From NCBI GenBank assembly GCA_002150815.3, contig NDFF03000057.1, positions 434,001 through 498,000 on the forward strand: a stretch of DNA of 64,000 bases. The letters run 5' to 3'. Source of the DNA: Grammothele lineata (taxonomy: Eukaryota; Basidiomycota; Agaricomycetes; Polyporales; Polyporaceae). Position numbers and translations under genes: made by a program. This document shows positions 14,501-25,630 of this stretch, one piece after another. The notes below the pieces were generated by a model, which was not told the origin of the DNA, made no database searches, and saw nothing but the letters and a program-made list of their open reading frames with translations. Each line of letters starts with the position of its first letter. Position 1 is the stretch's first letter.

Positions 14501-17500
14501 GTTCTGATCTGCAGAGAGATTGGACCGAATTTCGGTGTACACGCCCGTCAAGAGATCGCGCTTGGCTATGCGTCCGGCGGTGAACAGCCGCGGACTGACA
14601 GCGGCCACGCGAAAGCGGATGCGAATGTCACGATCTCTTCCGAATGTTGGTAACACTGTTGCAGGGAGTTCATCTTCTTCGACGCCTTCATCATCAACAG
14701 GTATTTTCCAAATCTCCTGCTTGGGATCCTTGACGAGATAGGCATCGAGAAACCGGATTATGGCGTCCTGTACGCGCCACGACCGTTGCCCTTTCTGGCG
14801 AAGCCGCTTGACCATCTGCCAGCAATAAAAACGCGCTGCTTTCCCGACGGTTGTAGAAACCATAGATGGATCGAGCCATGTGCTCGACGTTGCGTCGAGG
14901 AGCCTGACAACGAGAAGCAGTGTCTCGTCATTGTGCTTGTAAGCATAAGGCATGCATATGTCATCCAATTTCTGAAGTAGGGCTTCCAGACTGGGCGTGG
15001 ACACACTCAGAGTTCGTTGGCTGAGCTGATCGCAGAAAGGCGGAGCGAGGAGAATAAACTCGTCTGGATTGCTATTTAATACGAGCTCGGTGAGATCCTT
15101 GCTTCGGGTTGGCTCCCCTGAGGGCGCCTGGAGGATGGGCACTACCGCGAGCGCAATGATACACGTTTCTAGGATGCGGCGGTTATGCGTAGTGGTCGCG
15201 ACGTCTCGGGCCGAGCCCATCGAAGCAGTGGTGTGGGCAGTGCGAATTGGCCCGAAACCGTCGTCAGACCTGTGGATGGCCTCCGTGCCCCCAACTTTGT
15301 GACCTATAGTGAGACGTAACACGCCACAAAGCTGCTTCAGGAGTTCTGAGAACGCATCTTGTACCTAAGAATGTGCTTAATAGCTTGGTGGGGTATCAGA
15401 CTAGAGAAAACGTACATCGACACTGCGGAAGACAAATCTCTGCAGATCTCGCCGGAGGGCGATATCTGGATGCTGAGTTCGGGTTGTCGACAGGAGCTTT
15501 CCAAGCACCTGTGTCCTAATGCCGGAGCGTTCGCCAGGAGGAACCAGCGTTTCCCATTGCATTTCACTGTATTCTCGGTCATCCACGCGGATCAACGGAT
15601 CAAGCGCGTCCAAGATGAGCCTCCTCTCTCCAACTTTCCACCGTGAGTCCAAGATGAGTGGTGTAATGGCACCAATCAACTTGCACGCCGCTTGTAGGAC
15701 ACGCCGGTTGGATTGAATGCCATTCATGACAAGTGACGCTTCGAAGCACAGCGCGACAACAGTGAGGTCCAGCGATGAGCGGACCCGTTCTGCTGTAAGG
15801 AAGCCGAAACCTGTTTCGCGATTCTCCAGAGCCATCACCGCCTCCTCCAGGGACTTGAGCAAAAACGCTGAGAGCCTTTTCTCACGACCTCGGGGTGGCG
15901 ACAGCTCGGTACTATCTCCATACGGATGAGATGGTCGCGTAGAAGGTACCGATGAGCTGGAAGGAGACGGTGGCGAGGTGTCTGAGGAGGGGTCCTTCTC
16001 GGATTTGAAGGAAGGCAGATGGGCATGGAGTTGGAAGTCGCGGATTACCCTGCTTTGCGTCTCTTCGATGAGCGTGTTGACGATGGCGCCGTGAGGGAGC
16101 ATCATTCCGCAGTGTAATCGGACTCGCTTAGACGACCCGGTGATACTCTCCAGCAGAGAATGGATATGAGCCGATGTATGCAGGGGCATCGTCGTCCTCC
16201 GCTCGCTGCCAATCCTCCAAGACTCCATGAGCCACGATAGAACCTTCTCTTCCATCTGCATCCGGTACAAACGCACGTCTTGATTCGCAATTCGCAAGCA
16301 CAGGACCATGAAGTCGCAGACAGAATCGAAAGGGTATGCAGGGCCTTGCACATCTAGATCTTTTGCGAATGACTCAATTTCTGCTAGGACGCGCTGCGAG
16401 GATAGAAGTCGCTTGGAATGGGTGAGGAGGATGTGCGCGGTGTGGCACGCGGCGCGGGAGACGGCGGGAACATTGGCGCGTCTCATCGCGTGGGTCCATA
16501 CAGGATCCCAGGTGGTCGCTAGAGAAGAATGAGGGGGCTCCGCCGTTGACAGCGGCAATTGGGCGCAATGGGATTGGGCAATGGCGGCCAAACACAGGAA
16601 GGACCAGGACTGGATGGAAACATCTTCGAATGAAACGAGCGGAACAAGCGTCGAGGTGATTTCTTGCCGTAGCTGGTCGTGTAGTACATTCCAATGACGG
16701 TCGATGAAGAAGAGGAGGAGCCGTAGATTGCACGCCCTGGCTTGCTGTGATGCTGATGATTTGATGGAGGAAAGCAGGGACGAAACGGGGTTCTCCAACT
16801 TCAGTCGCTTGCCAGCCACAGTTGTTGAGGAGTAGGTCGATTCGGTGCGTAGGTACAACTAAACTAACAATTAGCGGAAAACTCTCCGTGGGTCTGTGAG
16901 ACTTGCCTTCTCGGCGCAATCAGCTTGTAGCTCCAGAATAGCCCAGGTCAGCGCTTGTTCGCCGTCAAAGTGCCACCCGTGTCGAAACGTGCTCGCGACG
17001 AACGCAGTTCCAGCCTTCACCGAAGGTTCATGATCGGGCAGGCGAAGCTGTAGTGAATCCAAGGATAAAACCGACATGCCTCCCCGGCTCTGCGCCGACC
17101 CCTCGAGGGCCGTCCAGAGGCCCGCTACTGCAGGAATATGATCCACCTCCTCTTCACCGGGGAATATCTTAGAGGTGAGCAGCGGGAAAAGCTGGCGTAG
17201 AACGACGACAAGATACTCTTTCAAAGCCTGGTTCTTCGTGCTCCACATGCGGACTAATGCATGCCAATTCTCGTGGGCGAATGTAGTGGCGGCTTGGCGG
17301 CAGTTTAGGGTCAAATGTGAAAGAGTGGCGGATAGAGCGATGAGGAAGTCATGATGCAAGGACGTGTCTCCAGTATACATTCGCAGAAAGCGCGAGAAGT
17401 ATTTCAGGAGAGTGCGAGGAAACTCGTGCGGTTCACGGTCGTCGGTTATGTTCTCGTCGTCTTCGTCGGGCCCAACAAGGATAGGGGCATGTGGAGATCG

Positions 17501-18295
17501 CAGTAATACCGAAAGAATGGACATACATTCTATTTGCTCGAGCGAAACAGGATGTGACGTTCTGGAGGAAGCGGCAGGACCACGGCGGAAGGAGGGGCGT
17601 GAAGGCTGACTGCGAGCCCGTTTGAGTTTGGATGGTGACGCGCCTGCCTCTGAAGCCCGGTCGCTGTCCGCATACGACCGCGCATCGTCCATGTCCATGT
17701 CCGAGTCCGAGTCGTCTCCATCCCCATCAGCATCAATGTCCTTTGCCAGGTCCCTCTTCGGCCCTCGTCCGATCACGACGTTGAAAGCGAGGGCGAGAAG
17801 TTCATGCCACATACCATCTTTTAAGGCGTGAAGGTGTGGGCGATAGCAGAGAACGACGTTGATCGCCTTCGCGTAGTCCAACGCAACCTGTGGGAGGAGT
17901 TGTCCGCGGTAGGCCAGGCCACGGCTGAGATGGGTGAGGAGAGACCTGAGGACACGGGAATTGAGCCGCTCCACACTGCGTTCCGTGAGCCAGCGAAGGA
18001 CGGAGGCAACATCACTGAGCCGCCTGAGAGCAGTAGCTCCGCGCCCTGAGGTCTGGGTGGGTAGCTCGCCGGTCTTGGATGTGGAGGCTTTGAGCTCCTT
18101 AGCGTAGCATTCAAAGAGCGCCTGGAAAAGGGATAGCCAATATTTTCCATCGCCATCCTTGTCGAAACTGAGAACAGCAGATGGTCTTTCAAAGACCGAT
18201 CGAAGAGTCTCTCTGCCTTGTTGCCTCTCCGTGGCCTTATCGCTCCTCAGGTTATCAATTGCGTCCCCAAGAGTTTCTGTGTCTCTGCGAGGCAT
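8537..18295 (-). CDS. TEL1: TEL1/ATM-type phosphatidylinositol 3-kinase-related checkpoint kinase
   Basis: Giant nuclear protein kinase (about 3,100 aa) activated by the MRN complex at double-strand breaks and telomeres. Main exons on the minus strand: 18295-16907, 16858 to about 15413, about 15376-14500, about 14471-11447, about 11399-11004, about 10960-9813, about 9766-9150, about 9120-8910, about 8873-8629 and a last exon to 8537. The N-terminus has a TAN-like region ([18 protein letters not shown]). HEAT-like helical repeats fill the middle, followed by the FAT region. The kinase core shows [12 protein letters not shown], the catalytic loop [12 protein letters not shown] and [11 protein letters not shown]. 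The FATC tail is [20 protein letters not shown] joined across an intron to WNPQY. The first intron (16859-16906) appears to be GC-AG. The start at 18293-18295 places the TAN region at the N-terminus, as in the family. Confidence 0.95.
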
Positions 18296-18636
18296 TGGCT
18301 GCTTCAACGAGTTTGTTGAGTGAGCTGCCGAGAAGGCTTGATAACCAGGCCTGACCGAGAACGCCTCTTCAATACAAGCTGAAGAAAATGGGTGAGGTAT
18401 GAAAGGGGGGAAAATCCAAAGTGGTGAGGGGAGAGGCGAAGCGAAGAGGCACCTCGCGTGGTCAAGCTGCACACTAGCGCGTGTCGAGGAGAGTAAGTGA
18501 CAAACGCGTTGTGTCACGAGACGCGTCTGTGACAGATCGCGACTCTACACCCATGCCAAGGATCAAGCTCTCGCTTTCAACCCGGACGTGACTATCCAGC
18601 TTATCCCTTCCCGGCAGTGTCCCCGTCGACAGTGCA
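18296..18636. promoter_or_regulatory. Shared divergent TEL1/RAD9 promoter
   Basis: Only 341 bases separate the start codons of the divergent TEL1 (-) and RAD9 (+) genes, so both promoters must lie here. The segment contains two ACGCGT boxes 17 bases apart near its middle and no clear TATA box. Confidence 0.7.
18504..18526. promoter_or_regulatory. Paired MCB boxes (ACGCGT x2)
   Basis: ACGCGT occurs at 18504-18509 and 18521-18526, a 17-base start-to-start spacing. Paired MluI cell-cycle boxes are typical of MBF targets in yeasts. Whether a basidiomycete MBF binds here is inferred. Confidence 0.5.
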
Positions 18637-20605
18637 ATGCAGGCGACTCTTGATGCAACCGGCTTGAAACGTACTCATTTATTGGTCTCCTAATCTTCTG
18701 TACCGCTTATATCTTTCAGACCTCACGAGGGCCCTAATCTGCCTGGCCAAGTTCGGCGACGAAGTCGTGATGATGGCAACCAATGACATCTTCGCCCTCT
18801 CCTCGACTAATACTGCAATGTCTGCATATGGCCGGTTCAAGTACACAAGAACATTCTTTAGCAAGTATCATGTCGACTTAGCTCCGGAGGAGGATTCTGT
18901 CTCAGGGCAGCTCCCTACGAAGGTACGCTGCCTCTGCTCGGTGGATATGAAGGCTTGTTAAGGCGCATACAGCCACTTTTGTCTATCCTGAAACACAGAA
19001 ACAACGAGAAGGCATGCGAGAAGTGCGAGTTCGTCATCACAGACGGCCCTTCTCCAAGCGCTCGAAAAGACGACGACGATGAGGAGCAAGACTCTCTGGA
19101 AAGCAGACTGACAGTGCGTTTACATTGCAAACACGGTAAACCTTCTTCACGCTTATGAAATTCCACATGTACCCCACTCTAGTCCGTATGCCCACATTGC
19201 ACACGTACTAAATGTGTATCTCTGCACAGGTGTGGTGAAGACCCATCGTTTACCTCTCAACCCAGCAAGCGCCTTAAACTCACCTACTATGGCCGATCCG
19301 ACATTGGAATCGCGGTTAACTGTCGGACCTAAAGTGCTGAAAAGTCTTCTTGAGCATTTCCCTTTTGGCAAAGGGAGCAAATCGGACCCTCAGTTATTCT
19401 GGAAGTTCTGGGAGGAGGAAGTCCAATTGAAGAGCTCCGAGTCGTCTCTAGACGCCAAAGGTACGCAAATAATACGCAGGCGGCATTTAGCTACTCAAAT
19501 CTGTCCACAGGTCGACCTCAGTTGACGACTGAGTTAACATTCAGCGCCGACGAGTTCGAGCAGTATGATTTACTAGACGAAACGATGTCATTGGGGTTTC
19601 ATCTGCGAGAATTCAATGTGCGTCCGAAAGTTGAAGCCTCCGTATATTGACTACTTACTGTCGTCGTAGGCCATCATCGCCTTTTCCGAGGCGTCGGGAG
19701 ACTCGGTCACAATCCGCTTCACTCAGAGCGCGGAACCGTTATACGTCCACGTGGACAGCGACCTGTCCGAAACGCTCTTCGTCATCGCGACATTGCAGGC
19801 AGCATCAGGGTCTCAACCAAGTACGCAGAATCGCCAACGCAGCGCTACACCAAACTCAAGAAAGCGGCCGCTTGAAGAAGACGGTAACCCCACCCCCATC
19901 GGTGCCAACGGGGTTGGCGAGCGACGTCGGAGATCGATGAAGGTCGTGCAGAGGATGGACCGACAAGCCCTAGCGCACGAGATGAACCCCCGGCCTCCTC
20001 AGTCTCTCCCACAGGAACCACAGCCGTCTTGGGCGGTCCTCAGTGCAGCGCGGCAACAACCCCAGGAAGACCAGTACGAGTACGACGACTTCGACCAAGG
20101 GCATTTCCAGCAGGATTTCGACGCCGCCGGTCCTTCCAACTACTCGCTACCAGGGGTTGCACGAGCGCAAACGAAGCCACCGGTGGGCGAGAGAGAGCCA
20201 CTATTCCTACCAAGCTCGCAGCTGTCCCAGCTCCCTCCAGATCAGCAGGCGGTGATCATCGACTCTGGGCTGGGGATCGAGAACATGACCGCGGAGGAGT
20301 TCGATGCGATGCTCGACGGCGACGCCGAGGATGTCGAGTTCGGGAAGCACGTGGTTAATGGCGAGGATGACGATGTGGATTGGCCCATGATCGACCGCGA
20401 CGCGGACGGGTTCGCTATTCTGGACGAGCGGCCTAACGGGGGACGGGAGGATAGCCTCGAGCTCTGGGACGACATTGAGATGGCGCCGACCCAAGCTCGG
20501 GTAGGGGGCAAGGTACGCTGTCTTTTCTCCGGGTCTGTTTTCCGGACAGTCATGTTGATCCGTTCCGCGTGCGCTCAGGTGTTCCGACCTTTGTTTGAGG
20601 ACTGA
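18637..20605 (+). CDS. RAD9: RAD9 subunit of the 9-1-1 checkpoint clamp
   Basis: PCNA-like clamp subunit (Rad9-Hus1-Rad1) loaded at damaged DNA; its phosphorylated tail recruits the ATR activator. About 540 aa. A short first exon (MQATLDATGLK) is followed by an intron and then HLTRALICLAKFGDEVVM, the family's first clamp strand. Further on are TNDIFALSSTNTAMSAYG, KYTRTFFSKY, LTTELTFSADEFEQYDL, and DSVTIRFTQSAEPLYVHV followed by LSETLFVIATLQA, which match the second clamp fold. The tail after about residue 280 is long, acidic and disordered and ends in a small last exon, VFRPLFED. The arrangement with TEL1 joins two checkpoint genes in one divergent unit. Confidence 0.93.
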
Positions 20606-21489
20606 GCCTGGACGGGACCGAGGAGGGTTCCTCGTCCGGTCCTTCCTTTTTGGCGAATCAGTGCTCTATATGACTCGGACCTGTCGTTCTTCATTTGTCA
20701 ATATGTTTCGACTTTGTCCACATGAGCGTGCTTCATTGTCTGCCTGCTTCCTCTGTCGTAATCACCATTCTTGACCTCCGAATTTCAGGGACGAGGCACC
20801 CCGCACCCCCACCGCAGCGCTGCCCCTCCTACTGGGAGATCGTGAGCGGCGACGCTAGCGCCGCGTGCCGTGAGCGCGGTGCTGGGGCTGCAAGGCCCCG
20901 TATGCCAGAATCCACTGTTTACGTCAATGACGACTTGACACCATTGTCCATCTTTCGCGAATCATGACCAGAGCGGGTAAGCGGGGAAGGCATCCGGTTA
21001 ACCACGGACCGCGCCTTCATGTTCTCGTCGTCCGCCACACGGAGGTGCGTGTAGATGAAGTACTGAATACGCGAGTTTCCGAAAAGTGCCGACGTATTGG
21101 CGATAGTTTGCGGCGCATTTCCGAGCCCTGGAACATGGGAAAAAGACACGAACATGGTGCATACACGAAACAGAGTGGCCATGGAGCATCATACAGTACA
21201 AGGATATGTGTGCTCAACAAACAACAAAACGTTCTTATGTAGACTTCGACGCGTGCTAATCAAACGCCCCCAGAGAAATTAGATACAAGCGAGACCCAAG
21301 TGTCCGATATCACAACACTGCGTATAACGATACATGCCGCGCCATGTCTAAAGCGTCCATGTGATGCGGAGTCGTGAACGTTCGTGAAATTTCGTGAATC
21401 ATCTGCACGCGACCAAGGTCAGTCCCCCGCAACGCGACATCAGAATCGTCTAGAAACATACGATGTGGAGCGTGTGTCAGCGATGGGGG
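20606..21489. other. Intergenic between convergent genes
   Basis: Convergent 3' flanks of RAD9 (+) and the 105-aa gene (-), 884 bases. Short open frames exist on both strands, but none shows domain-like composition or a supported splice pattern. No gene is called. Confidence 0.5.
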
Positions 21490-21807
21490 TTAGTTGGGCC
21501 CTGCTCCGCCGGCGAGGAAGACGTCACGGAGGCCGAGTGAGCTCTTCTTTCGGCGCACCGTCCGCTGCGTGTTTGTAGGGTCGGGGAGTGCTGCTTCGTC
21601 GTCTTCAGAGGTCCTGTCGCCCGCCCCGTGCTCGCGGAGCGCCTCGGTAGAGGCGGGCTTGCGCGGGAAGGGCGTATCGGACTCGCTGCCGAGCTGGATG
21701 GTGTCGTCGTGTACGAGCTCAGAGGCAGCGCGGACCTGCAGCCCGCGACGCTTGGAGAGGGTGGGCGTCGTCGAGGCGGTGGTAGAGGCGGAGAAAGTGC
21801 TAGTCAT
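21490..21807 (-). CDS. Small hypothetical protein (105 aa)
   Basis: Single-exon frame of 105 codons starting MTSTFSAS and ending VFLAGGAGPN. It is Ser/Thr-rich at the N-terminus, has a basic patch SKRRGLQVRAASEL, an acidic middle and a basic C-terminal patch RTVRRKKSSLGLRDVF. No membrane segment or known domain is recognised. The start was chosen because a TATA box lies at 21975-21981. The frame stays open to an ATG at 22026, but that ATG is upstream of the TATA box, so the 5' extension is probably untranscribed. The function is unknown. The neighbour across an 837-base divergent spacer is the PIP-box candidate. Confidence 0.55.
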   Translation of the reverse strand: MTSTFSASTTASTTPTLSKRRGLQVRAASELVHDDTIQLGSESDTPFPRKPASTEALREHGAGDRTSEDDEAALPDPTNTQRTVRRKKSSLGLRDVFLAGGAGPN

Positions 21808-21974
21808 GGTGGTGTCGTGTGTGCTGGTGAGGGATACCAGTACGGGCGTGAATAGGTCGATGTGGTATCGAGAGACGCGATGGCGGATTTGGGTGGTAGT
21901 GGCGTGTATGAGGTTCGAGAGGCTAGTCGTGTGAGGGCCGAACTGGAGAGGACGTGAGTAAATAACGGTGCGGG

Positions 21975-21981
21975 TTATATA
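21975..21981 (-). promoter_or_regulatory. TATA box of the 105-aa gene
   Basis: TATATAA on the minus strand, about 170 bases upstream of the chosen ATG. A transcription start is expected near 21950. Confidence 0.5.
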
Positions 21982-22399
21982 GGCGGAGCCACACCAGGGG
22001 AGTGGCCCGCGGAGCGGAGACGTCACCCAGGTTCAATTAATGCTGCGATGTCCCGGCCACAGTGCGATCGAGAGGCACAATGGGGCCGGACGCGGAGGGT
22101 CGAGGCCTCCGGGCGAAAAACTCTCTCCCCCCGACCATCACTGTGGTCTGGCAGGATCCGCAGAGCCCTCCGAGCGGACCAAAAATGGTCACTCGCATGT
22201 TTGGGGTAGGATTTCGTGTGCAAGCTGAGCAGGCTGCGCCGGATGTTAGTTTCAGCTGGTATGTTTTCGCGGATGGAGCTTGGTGGAGGCTGGGCAGGGG
22301 AGCGCTCTCGGCCGTCACCGACTCATCGCCGGAACCGGAGCGATCTGGCCCGGTCCGGTGACCGCGCCTGACCACGCTCATCGCGGGAGGCCGTGACGC

Positions 22400-22473
22400 A
22401 CGCGTTAGTCACACTGTGACTCTACGCGTCCTGCCATCGGTGGTCGTGCGCGGTACACGCGACTTGCACGCGT
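22400..22473. promoter_or_regulatory. Cluster of three MCB boxes (ACGCGT x3)
   Basis: ACGCGT occurs at 22400-22405, 22424-22429 and 22468-22473, 172 to 245 bases before the ATG of the downstream gene. Three copies of a six-base palindrome in 74 bases is well above chance even in GC-rich DNA. By analogy with MBF targets this predicts S-phase expression. Confidence 0.55.
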
Positions 22474-22644
22474 CTACCAAACACGACGCTCTACGTTCTC
22501 TGCCAGCCCTCGTCGACCTTTCGTCTCGTATCTCCTGACAAGCGTTTCTTGTGCTCCTTTACGTCACTACGACCGAAGAGTCCTAGTCCTTTCTCATCAT
22601 AGAGTCTGGGGCGCTGACATCACTCCACCACTGCTCCCGGAGCC

Positions 22645-24162
22645 ATGACGAGCGTTCTCGCCCCGCTCAAGCCCATCTCAAACGGCCCTAGGGCAACTCA
22701 AGGCCCCGCCTCTGTCGCTCCAGCCGCTCCAGGCCATTCGGACTTAAAGCCGTTGGCTGAGAAGTCAGAACCAAAACTCTGCACCCAATGTCGCAAGACC
22801 TTGCCCACAATCTCGATATACAGGTGGTGCGAGTCTTGTCGTTGGAAGAACAGAGAGAAGAAGAAGAGGCAAACCCTCAATCGGAAGCTCGGCGCTTCTC
22901 GTGCACTCTCGTCTTCGATTATTGCACGGAAGGCCGATGAAGACGTGGTCATGGTAGAAATGAAGGCCGAGAACTCGTCGATAGCTCGCCTGCAGAAGAG
23001 GAAGGCAGTCGATACGACCTCCGACATTGAAATGGTTGGAGAGTCTACTGCGAGCGCCGCTGCTTCTGGCTCGCGTGCGGAGTATCAGACGGAGCAGGCC
23101 CTTCTGGACGCGCTCTCCCCCGAAGTTCAGAAGTACCTCTCAGCCCGTTCTTCCGGTTCATCTATCGCGTCGAGCTCCCTGCTCTACGTCAACTTCCACG
23201 GCTCGTTCACCGTAGTGATGGACCCGAACGTAGACCACAAGTCACGCGTAAAGCGCATTGTCGCTGGCCTTTTGAAGTCAACTAAGCTTCCCGTTGGGTG
23301 AGTGACCTTCTTACACGTTAGACTGTGACATTGTATCTCCCATTGCTATCACATGAAATGATTGTGACTCAATGTATCATGAATGAGCTTTGATTTGACT
23401 GAGTTCCGTCCGTCGTTTCCTCCACTACTCCGACGTGCGACGAGTTGCGAACACGTGACGTGTGTCCAGATGAAGCGAGGAATCTGCTTTGTTCTTTACT
23501 CGTTTTCAGCGCTATCTTGAACGTACCATGCGCGAAGTAACTAACGCTGACAATTACGCATACGTGACAGGGAACTAATCACGCGTCAAACCGACAAAAC
23601 CACCGAGGGCCACACACGGACCTACCGCTGCGCCTGCGGCCCGACGGCCGCACCCAAAGCAGTCCCCACAGCCTCCCAGCCCTCGAATCCACCGCCACCA
23701 CTGTCGGTCCTCGCCTCTTCTCAAGGTCCTGCTCAGACACTGCCACCGTCAGGCACGGTGGGGGCAGCAGCGTCCTCTGGCTCTTTGGTATCCCCTCCGT
23801 CAGTACTGCCACAAGCGCTTTCGCATTCAAGCTCGGGGACACAGCCCGCGCATACGCCGGGAGGGAACGACGGGCAGAGCGGCTCGACGTTGAAGCGCAC
23901 GCAGTCCACCCTCCACTCCTGGTTCGCGAAGTCGTCTTCTGCCGTCGCCCCGACTGCCTCTGCCTCTGCGGGGGCGGGGGGCGGGCAGGCGAGCGTCGGC
24001 GCCGCGCAAGCGCAAGCGCAGGGTGGCCGACGGACGGCGGAGGGCTGCGGCGGGACGATCACGGTCTCGGCCGTTACGGACTATTCGCACCCTCTGGGGA
24101 GGATGGGGGTGAAGGGGCAGAAGATTACCGTCCGGGTCGAGCATCCTGGACGAAAGACTTGA
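22645..24162 (+). CDS. Unknown zinc-ribbon-like protein with a PIP-box-like motif
   Basis: Two exons (22645-23297 and 23571-24162) join in phase to 414 aa; the 273-nt intron is unusually long for this window. Residues about 46-75 hold a CxxC...CxxC arrangement (LCTQCRKTLPTISIY, then WCESCRWKNREKKKR) that looks like a small zinc-binding knuckle followed by a basic, NLS-like stretch. A compact hydrophobic segment with LLYVNFHGSFTVVMDPN lies near residues 185-215. Just after the intron comes YRCACG, a possible third Cys pair. The C-terminal half is Ser/Ala/Gly-rich, except for KRTQSTLHSWFAK at about 326-338, which fits a PCNA-interacting motif QxxLxxWF. No named family is recognised. The motif and the three upstream MCB boxes suggest a replication or repair role, which is inference. 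Confidence 0.72.
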
Positions 24163-24398
24163 AAAGCCTGCCGAACTGCGCTTGGCGCCGACCACCAAGA
24201 CGTTGTACGTGCTCGTCGAGTATTCGTAATTGCTCCCATATAGTTCGCTTCATGTTCTTGTATAATCCGTATACCCTTCTTAATCGTCGCCATACCTGAC
24301 GAACTTCGTTGAACTTGTGGCCAGAGTAGCGTACCGTTTAAATACCACAACATACACCGGCATGAATTCCAGAGTTTCCCCAAACAAGTACATGACGC

Positions 24399-25630
24399 TC
24401 AGGCCGACGCCGTGGCTACAGGAGGGACAGTAAACTTGGCAGCCAGTTCGTCGAAGAGTGCTGCCTTTTGCTGATAGTTCGAGACCAGCGGGTGGCTCGG
24501 GTACTCCGCCTCCAATTGCCTGCACAATCCCGTTGTCAGTCTCCATCGAACCGCATAGGACGCTATGAAGAGACGGCCACTCACGCATAGAGCTCGTCCG
24601 CCTCCGTCGACTTCGCCGCCCCCAACCCCGCCGCGACCGTCTGCGCAGCCAACGTCTCCGCATTGGGCTTGCCCCCCGCCTGCGCCTGCGCCTCTTCGAG
24701 GTCGCTCTTCGCGCCCTGGACCTCCCCACGGAGGAGCCGCGCGACCCCACGCGCGGCAAGCACGTGCGGGGACGAGAGGGACGGGTTCGCGAGCTGCTCG
24801 GTATAGAAGGCGTCCGCGTCCGCGTAGGCGTCGCGGCCCGTGGCGAGCCCGATGGAGGCCTCGATGAGCTGCAGGAGGAGGTCGTCCTCGGCCCAGCGCT
24901 TCGAGCGGTCGTATTCCTTCCGGGCGAGGTCGGGGCGGGAGATGGAGAGGTAGACTTGAACGGTGTATGCGACGCTAGAGGGGGAAGGCATAGGAGGTCA
25001 GTTGAGGGTAAGGTAAGAATGGGCAAGCAGTGGTGCCAGGATGACTACGAAGACTATGCAGTCGTGAAAGGAATATCGCAGATGAAGGTAGGAGGCGGAG
25101 TACGAATCGTAGCGGTTCAAAATGGGCACTCACGCTTCGAGGTTATGCGTATCGTTCCCCGCGCCCAACGTCTCCAACGCCTCCTCAATCTCCCCCGCCC
25201 GCACGAACGCCGTGCCCGCGAGCACCCTCACCACGCCCTTCTCCCAGTCGCTCGCCTCCGCGTCATCGCCCTCAATCTCTACGCTCAAGTCCCTCAGTTC
25301 CTCGAGGATCGGCTCTCGCGCATCCTCGTCTGCTGCGACGAATCGGGCGAGGGCCGCAACGCTCTTCAGCGCGACGTTCTCGGTGTCCGCCGGAACCAGT
25401 GCCTCCGCCGCGGATGGGTTTCCCAGAGCAATGTGTGCGCGTGCCTGGTATACGAGCGTTGGGGTGTAATCTGGGGAGTCGGGGTCCGGCAAGGTCAAAT
25501 CGACGAGGGTCTTATAGGCGCCTGTGGGAGGAGGAAGATGAGGTGTCAGGAGCGTAGCGGTTGGATTGAGACAGGACGACTGACCGAGCGTAAATTGTTG
25601 CTTGATGTGGTAGAGCTCAGATGATTCCAT
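24399..25630 (-). CDS. SEC28: Coatomer subunit epsilon
   Basis: Epsilon-COP, the TPR-like subunit that stabilises alpha-COP in COPI coats for Golgi-to-ER transport. About 300 aa in four exons. It starts MESSELYHIKQQFTLG, continues AYKTLVDLTLPDPDSPDY after intron 1, then LVYQARAHIALGNPSAAEAL. After intron 2 comes VAYTVQVYLSISRPDLARKE, followed by DDLLLQLIEASIGLATG. After intron 3 comes QLEAEYPSHPLVSNYQQKAA. Repeated helical hairpins and the ending match the family, and no truncation is seen. It is convergent with the zinc-ribbon gene, with 236 bases between stops. Confidence 0.9.

Noticed and set aside
21808..22026. N-terminal extension of the 105-aa protein to an ATG at 22026.
   Set aside because: That ATG lies upstream of the TATA box at 21975-21981, so it is unlikely to be in the transcript.
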